Of a stretch of DNA of 64,000 nucleotides, positions 18,873 through 29,131 are shown piece by piece; the first letter of the stretch is position 1, and each line of letters starts with the position of its first letter. The stretch comes from Thermoflavifilum aggregans. GTDB taxonomy: Bacteria > Bacteroidota > Bacteroidia > Chitinophagales > Chitinophagaceae. Where the stretch lies: NCBI RefSeq assembly GCF_002797735.1, contig NZ_PGFG01000001.1, positions 2,708,001-2,772,000 of the forward strand, written 5' to 3'. The position numbers and the translations under genes were made by a program. A model generated the notes under the pieces. The model did not search any database. It saw only the letters and a program-made list of their open reading frames with translations, and was not told where the DNA came from.

Positions 18873-19868
18873 TCAGGCATGGATAAACAAGTGGAGCACA
18901 GCGTAAAGCAAAGCGGCCAAAACAGCTGTAATAGGTATGGTGATAATCCAAGCCCAGACCATGTTCAGGGAAACACCCCAGCGCACGGCCGACAGGCGTT
19001 TGGCGGCTCCTACGCCCATGATAGAGCCGGCAATGGTGTGGGTAGTACTCACCGGAATGCCTGCTAGCGCAACAAATATGAGGGTAAGACCACCGGCTGT
19101 TTCAGCAGAAAATCCTTCGAAAGGATGCAGTTTGGTAATACGCTGACCCATGGTTTTGACAATGCGCCACCCTCCCAGCAAGGTGCCCAGCGCCATGGCA
19201 ATCTGGAAAGCATATACTACCCACCCAGGAATCGGATCATGTACCGATATCAATCCAGCCGAAATCAATGCCACATAAGCAATACCCATGGATTTCTGGG
19301 CGTCGCTGGTACCATGCCCTATGCTCATCACGGCCGATGAAACCAATTGCAGCCGCTTGAAAAGCTTATCCATTCGCCGGGGGCTGGATTTTCTTCCCAA
19401 TTGAGTAATGAGGATGGTGATGATGAGCGCAAATATCATCCCGATGAGCGGCGCCAGCACAATGAATAAAGTAATGCGGATGATCTCGCTGGTGATAATC
19501 ACTCCAAAACCACTGTGCGCAATGCTTGCACCCACAAAACCTCCGATCAGGGTGTGGGAAGAGCTGGTGGGAATGCCATACCACCAGGTAATCAAATCCC
19601 ATACAATGGCTGCAATAAGGCCTGAAAGCAAAACAGTAAGCGTTACGGCATGCGGATCTACAATGCCTTTGCCCACCTGCTCGGCTACGTGCAAAGGCAA
19701 CAGATGAAGGGCAATGTAATTGAAAAAGGCAGCCCAGACGACCGCTACCGTGGGTGATAATACCTTGGTAGATACAATGGTGGCAATGGAATTGGCCGCA
19801 TCATGAAATCCGTTAATGACATCAAACAACAAAGCCAGGCCGATGATCACTACAAGTAAAGTAAACAT
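18873..19868 (-). CDS. Inorganic phosphate transporter, PiT family
   Basis: A 331-residue inner-membrane permease with many hydrophobic helices. It has the duplicated PiT signatures: [18 protein letters not shown] at about residues 19-36 and [16 protein letters not shown] at about 195-210. PiT proteins take up metal-phosphate or Na-coupled phosphate. It follows the DUF47 gene by 19 bases in a leftward operon, the standard pairing, and sits back-to-back with the porin/pst operon, so the region carries both a low-affinity and a high-affinity phosphate system. Confidence 0.94.
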   Translation of the reverse strand: MFTLLVVIIGLALLFDVINGFHDAANSIATIVSTKVLSPTVAVVWAAFFNYIALHLLPLHVAEQVGKGIVDPHAVTLTVLLSGLIAAIVWDLITWWYGIPTSSSHTLIGGFVGASIAHSGFGVIITSEIIRITLFIVLAPLIGMIFALIITILITQLGRKSSPRRMDKLFKRLQLVSSAVMSIGHGTSDAQKSMGIAYVALISAGLISVHDPIPGWVVYAFQIAMALGTLLGGWRIVKTMGQRITKLHPFEGFSAETAGGLTLIFVALAGIPVSTTHTIAGSIMGVGAAKRLSAVRWGVSLNMVWAWIITIPITAVLAALLYAVLHLFIHA

Positions 19869-19887
19869 GTCTGACAGATAAAACGAT

Positions 19888-20535
19888 CTAAGCGTATTTC
19901 ACGATGATGGACTCAATCACATTGGCTGCATCTTCACATTTATCGGTAGCGGTCTCAAGCGTCTGATAAATCTCCCGCATTTTGATAATCTTGATCGGAT
20001 CCTGTTCCAGCATAAACAGATTGGTTACAGCCGTATCATATACATCATCTGCATGATTCTCCAGGCTATTGATGATCACACAGGCATTGGTGATATTGCG
20101 CAGGTTTTTCATGTTGCGCAATTCCAGAATGGCTTTTTTTAATTCCAGAATCGCTTTGTAAATAATATCGGCCAGCTTGCAGATATACTCATCCGCAGGC
20201 TGAATCCGATACATGATAAGGCGTTTGGCTGATCCATGAATATAATCGGCCACATCATCCAATGCACTGGCCAGATAATGAATATCTTCCCGATCAAAAG
20301 GCGTAATGAAATTTTGCCCTAATTCCAGAAATATGCGATGGGTAAGATCATCATTGGTATGCTCCTGGTCTTCAATCATCTTCACTAGTTCCCGCTGGCG
20401 TTCGGGGCTGGAAGTGATGACGGCTTCTTTCAGGGTTTCTCCCATTTTCTGAAGGTTATCGGATACCTGTTCAAAAAGTTGATAAAATACCCGATCCTTC
20501 GGGAGAAAAAAATGAATCCAGCTGTTGACACTCAT
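19888..20535 (-). CDS. DUF47 (PhoU-like) accessory protein of the PiT transporter
   Basis: A 215-residue all-helical protein of the DUF47/PhoU-like family, usually encoded beside a PiT transporter and thought to modulate it. The N-terminus (INSWIHFFLPKDRVFYQLFEQ-like) and the DLTHRIFLELGQNFITPFDREDIHYLASALDD core are characteristic. The ATG at 20535 (MSVNSWIHFF) was chosen over an in-frame start eight codons earlier. First gene of the leftward pair with pit. Confidence 0.88.
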   Translation of the reverse strand: MSVNSWIHFFLPKDRVFYQLFEQVSDNLQKMGETLKEAVITSSPERQRELVKMIEDQEHTNDDLTHRIFLELGQNFITPFDREDIHYLASALDDVADYIHGSAKRLIMYRIQPADEYICKLADIIYKAILELKKAILELRNMKNLRNITNACVIINSLENHADDVYDTAVTNLFMLEQDPIKIIKMREIYQTLETATDKCEDAANVIESIIVKYA

Positions 20536-20558
20536 GGCTAATGGAAAATTACAATGCA

Positions 20559-20566
20559 CAAAAATA
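20559..20566 (-). promoter_or_regulatory. -7 promoter element of the DUF47-pit operon
   Basis: Minus-strand TATTTTTG matches TAnnTTTG, 23 bases before the DUF47 ATG at 20535. No convincing -33 element was found. Confidence 0.45.
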
Positions 20567-20617
20567 CGCCGGACGTGTGAAATCGCCGGAGAATGATGGT
20601 TTTACTGGGAACAGGTA

Positions 20618-20661
20618 TTCATGAAAATTTCACGGCAAATTGTCCGGGAATTTACATACAA
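20618..20661 (+). promoter_or_regulatory. Possible Pho-box-like phased repeats between the two phosphate operons
   Basis: Four segments start exactly 11 bases apart: TTCATG (20618), TTCACG (20629), TTGTCC (20640) and TTTACA (20651). The spacing equals that of the stronger array at 21189-21221, but sequence conservation is weaker, so this is tentative. It lies between DUF47-pit and the small ORF at 20739. Confidence 0.3.
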
Positions 20662-20738
20662 CAGGGACTTTGCAGCAAACATTGTTGTTTTCTATTTGAA
20701 TCCTATTCAATCATGGCAGAAATCTCAATTTTTATCCA

Positions 20739-21074
20739 ATGCGCATAGCCCCTGTTAAAATCATCCGTTTATCGCCTGACATGACCGTATCGGCCCTGAA
20801 AGAACAAATGCAACAGTTGCTTGGCTGCGACACAGAAGTATATTACCGCCATGAACCCGCTCCGCCTGATTTTACCCTTCAGCAGATAGGCTTTCACCTT
20901 CCGGCTGATAGCCCTCCAGTGTTGCAGATGCCCATCGACGAAACCTGGCGCATCAGGGATCTGGAAATGTGGTTTGAACAGGAATGCCAGTTGCAGGTGG
21001 AACTCGCCTTGCGATTGCCCTTTCCCTTCAGAAACAAGTATATCCGTTTATACCAGCTTCGTGGCACACGTTGA
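20739..21074 (+). CDS. Small hypothetical protein in the phosphate island
   Basis: A 111-residue open frame with codon use like its neighbours; I do not recognise it with certainty. It has no signal peptide or membrane helix. The start (KIIRLSPDMTVSALKEQMQQLLG) looks like a beta-strand followed by a helix, then EVYYRHEPAPPDFTLQQIGF, weakly reminiscent of short beta-grasp-like proteins. It lies between the divergent DUF47-pit and porin-pst operons, which suggests but does not prove a link to phosphate. A second frame overlapping its end encodes one hydrophobic stretch and was not called. Confidence 0.5.
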   Translation: MRIAPVKIIRLSPDMTVSALKEQMQQLLGCDTEVYYRHEPAPPDFTLQQIGFHLPADSPPVLQMPIDETWRIRDLEMWFEQECQLQVELALRLPFPFRNKYIRLYQLRGTR

Positions 21075-21188
21075 TCCCTATTGGTGGAGGCCCGGTTTTC
21101 TGTTTGTCATTGCCCGGCTGATTAGCCTGATGGCTATTGTAGTTGTGGCAAGGCTTTCCAGCCCGGGAAGAAAGAACGGAAAGGGTTC

Positions 21189-21221
21189 TTAACATTAAGT
21201 TCATCTTAAGTTAACATTGAC
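21189..21221 (+). promoter_or_regulatory. Pho-box-like array of three 11-bp direct repeats before the porin-pst operon
   Basis: Three consecutive 11-mers, TTAACATTAAG, TTCATCTTAAG and TTAACATTGAC, run without gaps. The first six bases fit the TT[ACT]A[CT]A-type half-sites with 11-bp period known for PhoP/PhoB-type regulators. A near -7 element TTTCTTTG follows at 21237-21244, and the porin ATG is at 21268. The repeat is seen directly; binding by a PhoB-like regulator is inferred from the downstream pst genes. Confidence 0.65.
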
Positions 21222-21267
21222 ATTATCGGGTTGTAATTTCTTTGCACCACACCATCAATGCTTGTAT

Positions 21268-22449
21268 ATGTTTAAACTAACAAAGTATGAAGCAGCCATT
21301 TGTGGACTGGCAATGGCTTTTTTCCCGATTTTTCTGCATGCTCAGCAACATGGGAGTACCGGCTTCTGGAACCAAGGTAAGCTTACCGGCTATACCTTTG
21401 GTGACTATTACTACAAGGCTCATAGCGATAGCCTGAATCGCGGACAGGCCAATCAATACACCGGTATTCCGCAAAATGCCAATGCTTTCCAGTTCCGCCG
21501 GATCTATCTGGCCTATGAAATGCCGCTCAGTGATCGTTTCCAGGCCCAACTGGCCGTGGCTGCTGAAGACGTAACCGACGTTACCCAAAGTGGAAAATAT
21601 ACGTTTTACATCAAACTGGCCAACCTCCGCTGGAAAAACATCTGGAAAGGCACCGACCTGATTATTGGCCAACAGCCTACACCCGCTTTTCCTTTATTGG
21701 AAGAGCCCACCTGGAAATATCGTTCGGTTGAACGAACCATTGCAGACATCCGCCGCACGCCATCTTTTGATATGGGCGCCGGCCTGCAGGGAACTTTCGA
21801 CCCACAAACCAAAAACTTTGGCTACAACCTGCTGGTGGGCAACGGAACAGGTGCCAAACCTTCATCCAACCGCTTCAAATGGTTTTATGCCGATCTTTGG
21901 GCTAAACTGTTTCAACAGCACTTGGTGCTGGACCTGTATGCCGATTATGACCGGATGCACTGGCAACCGGGTTTTCACCAAAGCAGAAATATGTGGAAAC
22001 TTTTTGCAGCCTTCACTTCACCCCAATTTACTGTAGGCGCCACGGCTTTCGTAAACTTCCTCAAGCAAGGCATGAAAGCTACTGACCCGGTGAATTCAGT
22101 TTCCGATACACTGAATCAGCAGGCAAGTGGAATTTCCGTTTTTGTACACGGGCAACTTTTGCCCGGCAAGCTCAACTATTTTGCCCGGATGGATCACTAT
22201 AACCCGGCCGTTGGGAAGACAATGCTTTCACCCACCCAATGGACCGGCCTGGTGGCCAATTACGATCCGCAGAATACAGAACGATTCATCACGGCAGGGT
22301 TTGATTTCACACCAATCCCTCAGGTACATCTGATGCCCAACATCTGGTATAATCAATACACCAGCAAAAACAGTTCATTCAAAGGAAAGGCGTACCGTGA
22401 TTACGACCTGGTATACCGGATCACATTCTATTATGTTTTTGCCAAATAA
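21268..22449 (+). CDS. Outer-membrane porin (OprO/OprP-like, phosphate-associated)
   Basis: A 393-residue protein with a signal peptide (about residues 1-27, ending HAQ) followed by an amphipathic beta-strand pattern. Recognisable segments include AFQFRRIYLAYEMPLSDRFQAQL and FITAGFDFTPIPQVHLMPNIWYNQY, and it ends with an aromatic strand YRITFYYVFAK, typical of an outer-membrane barrel. Placement immediately before pstS and after a Pho-box-like array points to phosphate or polyphosphate passage across the outer membrane; selectivity is inferred. I chose the ATG at 21268 because the signal peptide begins there. Confidence 0.8.
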   Translation: MFKLTKYEAAICGLAMAFFPIFLHAQQHGSTGFWNQGKLTGYTFGDYYYKAHSDSLNRGQANQYTGIPQNANAFQFRRIYLAYEMPLSDRFQAQLAVAAEDVTDVTQSGKYTFYIKLANLRWKNIWKGTDLIIGQQPTPAFPLLEEPTWKYRSVERTIADIRRTPSFDMGAGLQGTFDPQTKNFGYNLLVGNGTGAKPSSNRFKWFYADLWAKLFQQHLVLDLYADYDRMHWQPGFHQSRNMWKLFAAFTSPQFTVGATAFVNFLKQGMKATDPVNSVSDTLNQQASGISVFVHGQLLPGKLNYFARMDHYNPAVGKTMLSPTQWTGLVANYDPQNTERFITAGFDFTPIPQVHLMPNIWYNQYTSKNSSFKGKAYRDYDLVYRITFYYVFAK

Positions 22450-22474
22450 TCATTCACACAAAAAATACAGAACT

Positions 22475-23569
22475 ATGAAAAAAACAAATTTGATTTCACT
22501 AGCAATTGCATCCATGGCTTTGCTGGCTTCATGCGGCGGCGGGCAGCAACAGCAATCCCAGTCTGCTGCTTCATCACAAGATAACAAAACTCTGCTGGGC
22601 GCCGGCAGTACATTCGTCTATCCGTTTTACTCAAAAGTGTTTAATATATACACCCAGCAAACCGGCATCAAGGTAAATTATCAGTCCATTGGTTCCGGTG
22701 GTGGTATCCTGCAGGTGATCAACAAAACCGTGGATTTCGGCGACTCAGATGCCCCGCTAACTGACGACCAGGAAAAGCAAGCAGGTGCTCCCGTCGTGCA
22801 TATTCCTATCTGTGCCGGCGCCGTAGTACTCACCTATAATCTGCCTGGCATTCAGGACACCCTGATGTTTACACCCGATGTGCTGGCCAATATTTACCTG
22901 GGCAAAATCACCCGCTGGAACGATCCTGCCATCCAGGCCATCAATTCCAAAGTCAAGTTGCCCAATCTGCCCATTGCCGTGGTGCACCGTTCTGATGGTA
23001 GCGGTACCACCAATATTTTCACCAACTATCTTTCCAAAATAAGCCCGGAATGGAAAAGCAGGGTTGGAGCCAGTACATCCGTAAACTGGCCTGTGGGACT
23101 GGGCGGAAAAGGCAATGAGGGCGTAAGCGGGCTGATCAGGCAAACACCCGGAGGATTTGGATATGTAGAACTGGCTTATGCCATCCAGAATCAGATGCCG
23201 GTGGCTAAAGTCAGGAATGTTTCAGGCAATTTTATTGCACCCACCATTGCCAGCACCCAGGCAGCTTCTAACATTCAGCTTCCCGCCGATGCCAAAGTAT
23301 ATATAACTAATACCTCAGCCCCCGACGGATATCCCATCAGTGGGTTTACATGGGCCATTCTGTACCGGGAACAGCATTACGGTGATCGCTCGCTGGATCG
23401 GGCAAAAGAGCTGGTGAAACTGTTCTGGTGGGTAACCCACAATGCGCAAAGCTATTGTGCTGATCTGCACTACGCTCCGCTCTCTGCTTCAGCTCAGGCA
23501 ACAGCTGAAAACCTGCTGAAAACCATTACCTTTGACGGCAAACCTGTCCTGGAAACATCTGCACAATAA
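22475..23569 (+). CDS. pstS: Phosphate ABC transporter substrate-binding lipoprotein
   Basis: A 364-residue high-affinity phosphate-binding protein. It has a lipoprotein signal with lipobox LLASC at about residues 15-19, then a Gln-rich linker. The phosphate-binding loops are evident: GAGSTFVYPFYSKVF, SIGSGGGI, GDSDAPL and HRSDGSGTTNIFTNYL. The ATG at 22475 (MKKTNLISL) was chosen because the signal peptide begins there; an in-frame start 26 codons earlier overlaps the porin gene. It lies 25 bases after the porin and leads pstCAB. Confidence 0.96.
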   Translation: MKKTNLISLAIASMALLASCGGGQQQQSQSAASSQDNKTLLGAGSTFVYPFYSKVFNIYTQQTGIKVNYQSIGSGGGILQVINKTVDFGDSDAPLTDDQEKQAGAPVVHIPICAGAVVLTYNLPGIQDTLMFTPDVLANIYLGKITRWNDPAIQAINSKVKLPNLPIAVVHRSDGSGTTNIFTNYLSKISPEWKSRVGASTSVNWPVGLGGKGNEGVSGLIRQTPGGFGYVELAYAIQNQMPVAKVRNVSGNFIAPTIASTQAASNIQLPADAKVYITNTSAPDGYPISGFTWAILYREQHYGDRSLDRAKELVKLFWWVTHNAQSYCADLHYAPLSASAQATAENLLKTITFDGKPVLETSAQ

Positions 23570-23579
23570 ATTGAGATGC

Positions 23580-24575
23580 ATGCCAGAACCTTTGCTAACA
23601 CATACTTCCGATAAACAACTTTCTTCTGCCTCCTCATCCGCAGAGGCCAGCCGATCGGACTCCCGGTCCCGTCGGTTGGCCTCCCGGATTTCACACGCCG
23701 AGAGAAAAGATCAGCTTTTCCGCCAGGCTTTACTCATCGCAGGTTTAATTGTACTTTGCCTGGTGATAGCCATTTTTCTGACTCTGATAGTGGGTTCCAT
23801 CCCCTCATTTCGAGCTACAGGTATTCATTTTTTCTGGGGAAAGGTATGGGATCCGGTAACCGAGGTATTTGGTGCTCTACCCTTTCTTGCAGGGACCCTG
23901 CTGACTTCTTTTCTGGCACTGTTCATCAGCCTGCCTTTTTCTCTTTCAATAGCTATCTTTCTGGGAGAATATTTCCCACCGGAAAAAGGTAAAAATCACA
24001 TTGCCGGCGTAATTCGCGAAGCGGTGGAACTCATTGCCGGCATTCCTTCCGTGATTTACGGATTCTGGGGATTGTTTGTACTGGTACCGCTGGTCAGGCA
24101 GTTGGAAATGAAATGGAATGTACTGCCTTATGGAGTGGGTATATTAACAGCTTCATTAATCCTGGCGCTCATGATCATACCCTATGCAGCCTCTTTGGGA
24201 AGAGAAATCATTAACATGGTACCCGCTGAATTGAAAGAAGCTGCCTATTCACTGGGAGCCACCCGCTGGGAAGTTATCCGCCATGTGGTTCTGCCTTATG
24301 CCCGGACAGGAATTTTTGCCGGAATTTTGCTTTCCCTGGGAAGAGCCTTAGGTGAAACCATGGCAGTTACCATGGTGATAGGCAATACCAGTGTCTTGCC
24401 CAAAAATATTTTTTCGCCGGGAAATACCCTGGCTAGTGTAATTGCCAATGAATTTACGGAAGCCGCCAGTAAAGTGTATCTTTCAGCCCTTATTGAACTC
24501 GGGTTGGTACTGTTTCTCGTTACTACTATCATTCATCTGATCGGGAAACGGATTATTAAACAATTCAGTACCTGA
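23580..24575 (+). CDS. pstC: Phosphate ABC transporter permease PstC
   Basis: A 331-residue inner-membrane permease with a polar, Ser/Arg-rich N-terminal extension of about 50 residues and then six predicted transmembrane helices. The cytoplasmic EAA-type loop reads ELKEAAYSLGATRWEVIRHVVLP, the coupling site for PstB. GIPSVIYGFWG is a PstC hallmark. The ATG at 23580 was chosen because it follows the pstS stop by 10 bases; an earlier in-frame start lies inside pstS. Second permease pstA follows after 4 bases. Confidence 0.95.
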   Translation: MPEPLLTHTSDKQLSSASSSAEASRSDSRSRRLASRISHAERKDQLFRQALLIAGLIVLCLVIAIFLTLIVGSIPSFRATGIHFFWGKVWDPVTEVFGALPFLAGTLLTSFLALFISLPFSLSIAIFLGEYFPPEKGKNHIAGVIREAVELIAGIPSVIYGFWGLFVLVPLVRQLEMKWNVLPYGVGILTASLILALMIIPYAASLGREIINMVPAELKEAAYSLGATRWEVIRHVVLPYARTGIFAGILLSLGRALGETMAVTMVIGNTSVLPKNIFSPGNTLASVIANEFTEAASKVYLSALIELGLVLFLVTTIIHLIGKRIIKQFST

Positions 24576-24579
24576 GTAT

Positions 24580-25437
24580 ATGCACCTGAATTCAATCAAA
24601 CATCTTCGACGCCGGCAGCTGATCTCCGCAAGTATTCGCGGAATGGTGCTGTTTTTTACGGCGCTCACCCTGCTTCCCCTGGTGTATATCCTGATTTATA
24701 TCATCAAACAGGGAATCGGATCCATAAACTGGTCATTCTTCACCCAACTCCCCCGGCCTGTTGGGGAAACGGGCGGAGGTATTGCCAATGCGTTGGTAGG
24801 CAGCCTAATCATTGTGGGCCTGGCTACTTTGCTAGCCATACCTATTGGCATATTCAGCGCCCTGTATCTCAGCGAACATCCACAGGGGCGCCTGGCAGGA
24901 ATGATTCGGTTTTGCGTGGAAGTGCTCACAGGTATTCCTTCTATCGTGGTAGGTATTGTAGCATACGACTGGCTGGTAAGACCCATGGGATCTTTTTCTG
25001 CCTTCTCGGGGAGCGTAGCACTATCTATCATGATGCTTCCCATCATGATCCGTTCGGCGGAAGAAACCCTGAAACGTTTCCCGACCCACCTGAGGGAAGC
25101 CTCTCTGGCATTGGGAGTACCTTATTACAAAACCATCCTTCAAGTGCTGCTTCCCTGCAGCCTTAGTGGTGTATTGTCGGGCATCATCCTGTCGGTAGCC
25201 AGGATTGTAGGGGAAACGGCACCCCTGTTATTTACAGCTTTTGGAAATCCTTACCTGAGTTTTCATATTTTTCATCCCATGCATAGCTTGCCTTTGCTGA
25301 TTTACAATTATGCCATCAGTCCGTACGACAGCTGGCACCAGCTGGCATGGGGTGCTGCCCTGGTTTTACTGTGCTGGATCTTGTTATTGAATATATTGAC
25401 CCGAATGATTATCCGAAAATGGAGCGTCCGATATTAG
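24580..25437 (+). CDS. pstA: Phosphate ABC transporter permease PstA
   Basis: A 285-residue permease with six hydrophobic segments. The [16 protein letters not shown] block and the coupling loop [23 protein letters not shown] match PstA. It follows pstC by 4 bases and overlaps pstB by 19 bases, consistent with translational coupling in the pst operon. Confidence 0.95.
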   Translation: MHLNSIKHLRRRQLISASIRGMVLFFTALTLLPLVYILIYIIKQGIGSINWSFFTQLPRPVGETGGGIANALVGSLIIVGLATLLAIPIGIFSALYLSEHPQGRLAGMIRFCVEVLTGIPSIVVGIVAYDWLVRPMGSFSAFSGSVALSIMMLPIMIRSAEETLKRFPTHLREASLALGVPYYKTILQVLLPCSLSGVLSGIILSVARIVGETAPLLFTAFGNPYLSFHIFHPMHSLPLLIYNYAISPYDSWHQLAWGAALVLLCWILLLNILTRMIIRKWSVRY

Positions 25438-26177
25438 AAGTTAAACATTTTCATGCCTGGTTTGGCACGCATGAGGTGGTGAAGGACGTAAATCTCACCC
25501 TTCACCGGAATGAAGTAATTGCTGTCATGGGCCCTTCTGGCTGTGGGAAAACTACTTTTCTGCGTTGCATCAATCGGATGCACGAGCTTACACCCGAAGC
25601 CCGTACCGAAGGTCAAATTCTGCTGGAGGGAGAAGACATTTACCGCATGTCGCCCATTATGCTTCGGCTGCGCGTGGGCATGGTATTCCAGCGACCCAAT
25701 CCTTTCCCTCACATGACGATTTATGAAAATGTGCTGGCAGGCTATCTGCTAAACAACATCAAATTAAGCCGAAGCGATAAAGATGCCATCGTGGAAGACG
25801 CATTGCGAAAAGCCGCTCTCTGGGAAGAGGTGAAAAACAATCTCAAGAAAAAAGGCACATTTTTGTCAGGCGGACAACAGCAGCGTCTGTGCATTGCCCG
25901 GGCCATTGCCATGAAACCCGATCTTCTGTTACTTGACGAACCCACATCAGCCCTGGACCCCATATCCACGGCCGGTATCGAAGAACTGCTGCAGGAACTG
26001 AAAAAAAATTATACCCTGATCATTGTCACACACAACATGCAGCAGGCTGCCCGGGTAAGCGATGAAACGGCATTTTTCTACATGGGCGAACTGGTAGAAT
26101 TTGCTCCTACCCGGCAATTGTTTACAGCACCCAAAGATCAGCGCACCCAAAACTATATTACCGGACGTTTTAGTTAA
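25419..26177 (+). CDS. pstB: Phosphate ABC transporter ATPase PstB
   Basis: A 252-residue ABC ATPase: Walker [10 protein letters not shown] at about residues 38-46, Q-loop FQRPNPFP, signature LSGGQQQR, Walker [13 protein letters not shown] and H-loop VTHNM. QRPNPFP and the ending SGRF-like TGRFS are PstB hallmarks. The ATG at 25419 ([11 protein letters not shown]) was preferred to an in-frame start 24 codons upstream inside pstA. phoU begins 7 bases later. Confidence 0.96.
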   Translation: MERPILEVKHFHAWFGTHEVVKDVNLTLHRNEVIAVMGPSGCGKTTFLRCINRMHELTPEARTEGQILLEGEDIYRMSPIMLRLRVGMVFQRPNPFPHMTIYENVLAGYLLNNIKLSRSDKDAIVEDALRKAALWEEVKNNLKKKGTFLSGGQQQRLCIARAIAMKPDLLLLDEPTSALDPISTAGIEELLQELKKNYTLIIVTHNMQQAARVSDETAFFYMGELVEFAPTRQLFTAPKDQRTQNYITGRFS

Positions 26178-26183
26178 TGCCTT

Positions 26184-26852
26184 ATGACCGCACTTGAACA
26201 TGCTTTAAAAGAATTAAAAGACGATGTGATCCTGATGTGGATCATGGTAGAAGCCCAGCTGGAGGCTGCTTACAAAGCCATGCTGGAATATGACCAGAAT
26301 CTGGCCCGTGAAGTCATGCAAAAGGAAAAACGCATCAATGCCTACGAACTCAAGATTGATGAACAATGCGAAGATATCCTGGCTCGTTATCAGCCCGTAG
26401 CTATTGACCTGCGTTTTCTGCTGGCCGTATTAAAAATCAATGCCAACCTGGAACGTACGGCCGATATTGCCGACGGCATCGCACGTTATGTGATGGACGC
26501 CCCGGCTGCCTTTGATCATGGCTTGCTGCAATCCACTCATCTGCTCGATATGTACACCGAAAGCCTCACTATGCTTTCCGATACCCGAAGGGCTTTTGAA
26601 AGAGAAGATACCGCGCTAGCACGAAGCATCTTCCAACGCGATGAAATCATAGATAAATACAACATCGAGGCCATGGATATCGTAACTGCACATTTGCAAC
26701 AGGGCAGCCCTTTCATCCGCCAGGAACTGCTGGTGCTTTCCATCATCCGCAAACTGGAACGCGTGGGCGATCAGGCCAAAAACCTGGCTGAAGAAATCAT
26801 CTTTTACGTGGAAGCAAAAGTATTGAAACACCATTCACCAAAAGAACTTTAA
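26184..26852 (+). CDS. phoU: Phosphate-signalling protein PhoU
   Basis: A 222-residue all-helical protein with the duplicated three-helix PhoU repeat. E/D-rich metal-binding segments include KINANLERTADIADGI near residue 85 and IRKLERVGDQAKNLAEEI near residue 190. PhoU links PstSCAB activity to the PhoR-type sensor kinase and represses the Pho regulon when phosphate is plentiful. It is last in the porin-pstSCAB-phoU operon. No phoR/phoB pair is adjacent; the two-component pair at 52460-54227 is a distant candidate. Confidence 0.94.
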   Translation: MTALEHALKELKDDVILMWIMVEAQLEAAYKAMLEYDQNLAREVMQKEKRINAYELKIDEQCEDILARYQPVAIDLRFLLAVLKINANLERTADIADGIARYVMDAPAAFDHGLLQSTHLLDMYTESLTMLSDTRRAFEREDTALARSIFQRDEIIDKYNIEAMDIVTAHLQQGSPFIRQELLVLSIIRKLERVGDQAKNLAEEIIFYVEAKVLKHHSPKEL

Positions 26853-26968
26853 ATATTTCTTTGTCTGTCTTCCTTATCATTTTCAATATACAGGCAGCTA
26901 TAATTCAGATAACAGCCAGGTGCTTATTTGCAGGAGTTTTGTAACTATCTTCGTAAAAAGCTGGGCCC

Positions 26969-29002
26969 ATGACCTCTGCGCATACCAATGCATTGATCCA
27001 CGCTACCAGTCCCTATCTGCTGCTGCATGCGCATAATCCGGTAAACTGGTATCCCTGGTGTGATGAAGCTTTGCAAAAAGCACAACAGGAAAATAAATTA
27101 CTCATCATCAGCATTGGGTATGCTGCCTGCCATTGGTGCCATGTGATGGAAAAAGAAGTGTTTTCAGATGAGGAAGCCGCAGCTTTTATGAATGCACATT
27201 TTGTTTCCATTAAAGTAGATCGGGAAGAACGTCCCGATCTGGACCAGCTGTATATGCAGGCCTGTGTGCTAATTAACGGCCATGGTGGCTGGCCCCTGAA
27301 TGCCTTTGCTCTGCCCGATGGCAGGCCTTTTTATGCGGTTACCTATCTGCCCAAACGGCAATGGCTGCATGTATTGCAACAGATTATAAACTTGTACGAA
27401 CAACAACCCGAGCAATGGAGGCAACAGGCACAACAGCTATCTGAAGGCATCCGGCAAAGCCTGGTGATTCCTTTGCAACCCGAACAAAAGCATCAGAAAC
27501 CATTGCGGGATGTCTATATTTCTTTGTTTGAAAATATCCAATCATCCATTGACTTGACCCGGGGTGGATTCAACCGGGCCCCAAAATTCCCCATGCCAGC
27601 GGTTTGGGAATGGCTGTTGCAATATTATTATTTCACACATCGTGAGGAGGCTCTGCAGGCTGTCAACACCACACTTCATCACATGGCACTAGGAGGTATC
27701 TACGATCAGATCGGAGGCGGCTTTTGCAGGTATGCAACCGACAGCCAGTGGCGCATCCCTCATTTTGAAAAGATGTTGTATGACAACGCTCAGCTCATCA
27801 GCCTCTACGCACATGCCTGGCAGCTTACCCGTCAACATCTGTATGCTGAAATCATCCGCCAGTCAATTGCCTTTGTGGAACGGGAACTTACCAATCCTCA
27901 GGGCGCATGCTATGCATCCATAGATGCCGATAGTGAAGGTGAAGAAGGAAAATTTTATGTGTGGACAGAACAGGAAATCCGTGATTTGCTCGACGATACA
28001 ACCGCTTCGCTGATCCTTGACTATTACCACGTAAACCGGCATGGTAACTGGGAAGCAGGCAAAAATGTATTATACGTGACTGAAGATGATGCATCCTTTG
28101 CAACACAACACCAGCTTGATTTGCAGGAATGGCAGATGCTTTTACAACAGGCAAGGGAAAAACTATTTGCATACCGCACACAACATACCCGCCCTGCTAC
28201 AGATACCAAAATTCTTACCTCATGGAATGCCCTGATGATAAAAGCTTATATAGATACTTATCGTGCATGGGGCGAAAAAGCTTATCTGGATAAGGCTTTT
28301 GATATTATCCGTTTCATTGAAAAATACATGCAAGATCCTGATCAGGGTTTGTGGCGAAATTTTGCACAAGGTAAGCCTGGTGTTCCGGCTATGCTGGATG
28401 ATTATGCTTTTCTGGCTGAAGCATACCTGGAATGCTATCAGGTTACATTTGATATCCGCTGGTTGCAACGGGCGCGCGCCCTGGTGCAGTTTGCAAGAGA
28501 TCATTTCCTGGATGCGTCAAGCAAATGTTTCTTTTATACGGCCGATACATTTACTCCTGCTTCCGGTTTTCGCATCATGGAAACGGAAGACCAGGTGATA
28601 CCTTCATCCAACGCTGCCATGGCACATGTGCTGTATCGCCTGGGTATTTACATGGATGAACCCGCATTCACCGACCAAGCCATGCAGATGTTGCATGCCA
28701 TGCTTTCACAAATACAAGCCACGCCTGCTTACATGGCTAAATGGGCTCAGTTGCTGGGACTGGCAAGCTATGGCCTGTACGAAATAGCTATTTTGGGTGA
28801 TGAGGCCCAAGCCATGGCTGCCGAAATGCAACAACATTTCCTGCCAGATTGCCTGTTTATGGGTGGAGCAGAAGAAAACTTGCCTTTGCTGCAACACAAA
28901 CTGATTCCTGGAAAAACTCGTATTTACGTATGCAAAAATCAGGTGTGCCAGGCTCCCGTGACATCGGTGGATGAGGCCTTAGCACAGATTACATCTGCAT
29001 GA
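26969..29002 (+). CDS. YyaL/SSP411-family thioredoxin-domain protein (DUF255)
   Basis: A 677-residue cytoplasmic protein. Residues about 8-170 form a thioredoxin-like DUF255 domain starting [17 protein letters not shown], with the motif ACHWCHVME containing a C-x-x-C pair, then [10 protein letters not shown]. The rest is an alpha/alpha six-hairpin toroid resembling N-acylglucosamine 2-epimerases ([32 protein letters not shown]). The family is widespread and poorly characterised; a redox-linked sugar-modifying role is speculation. A near-promoter TATCTTCG lies at 26946-26953. Confidence 0.88.
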   Translation: MTSAHTNALIHATSPYLLLHAHNPVNWYPWCDEALQKAQQENKLLIISIGYAACHWCHVMEKEVFSDEEAAAFMNAHFVSIKVDREERPDLDQLYMQACVLINGHGGWPLNAFALPDGRPFYAVTYLPKRQWLHVLQQIINLYEQQPEQWRQQAQQLSEGIRQSLVIPLQPEQKHQKPLRDVYISLFENIQSSIDLTRGGFNRAPKFPMPAVWEWLLQYYYFTHREEALQAVNTTLHHMALGGIYDQIGGGFCRYATDSQWRIPHFEKMLYDNAQLISLYAHAWQLTRQHLYAEIIRQSIAFVERELTNPQGACYASIDADSEGEEGKFYVWTEQEIRDLLDDTTASLILDYYHVNRHGNWEAGKNVLYVTEDDASFATQHQLDLQEWQMLLQQAREKLFAYRTQHTRPATDTKILTSWNALMIKAYIDTYRAWGEKAYLDKAFDIIRFIEKYMQDPDQGLWRNFAQGKPGVPAMLDDYAFLAEAYLECYQVTFDIRWLQRARALVQFARDHFLDASSKCFFYTADTFTPASGFRIMETEDQVIPSSNAAMAHVLYRLGIYMDEPAFTDQAMQMLHAMLSQIQATPAYMAKWAQLLGLASYGLYEIAILGDEAQAMAAEMQQHFLPDCLFMGGAEENLPLLQHKLIPGKTRIYVCKNQVCQAPVTSVDEALAQITSA

Positions 29003-29131
29003 TGTCTAAAAAGCCAAACATTCCATGAGGCCGACATGCCTGTGCCAGCAAAATCAAATAATATTTTCACGAATTTTGAGTTATATTGATTAGTGATTTT
29101 TCAGATTTATTACCGATGATGATTCATATCC

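Noticed and set aside
20974-21192. Second small frame overlapping the end of the 111-residue ORF, with one hydrophobic stretch
   Set aside because: Most of it overlaps the better-supported frame and it ends at the Pho-box-like array; a frameshifted extension is possible but unsupported.
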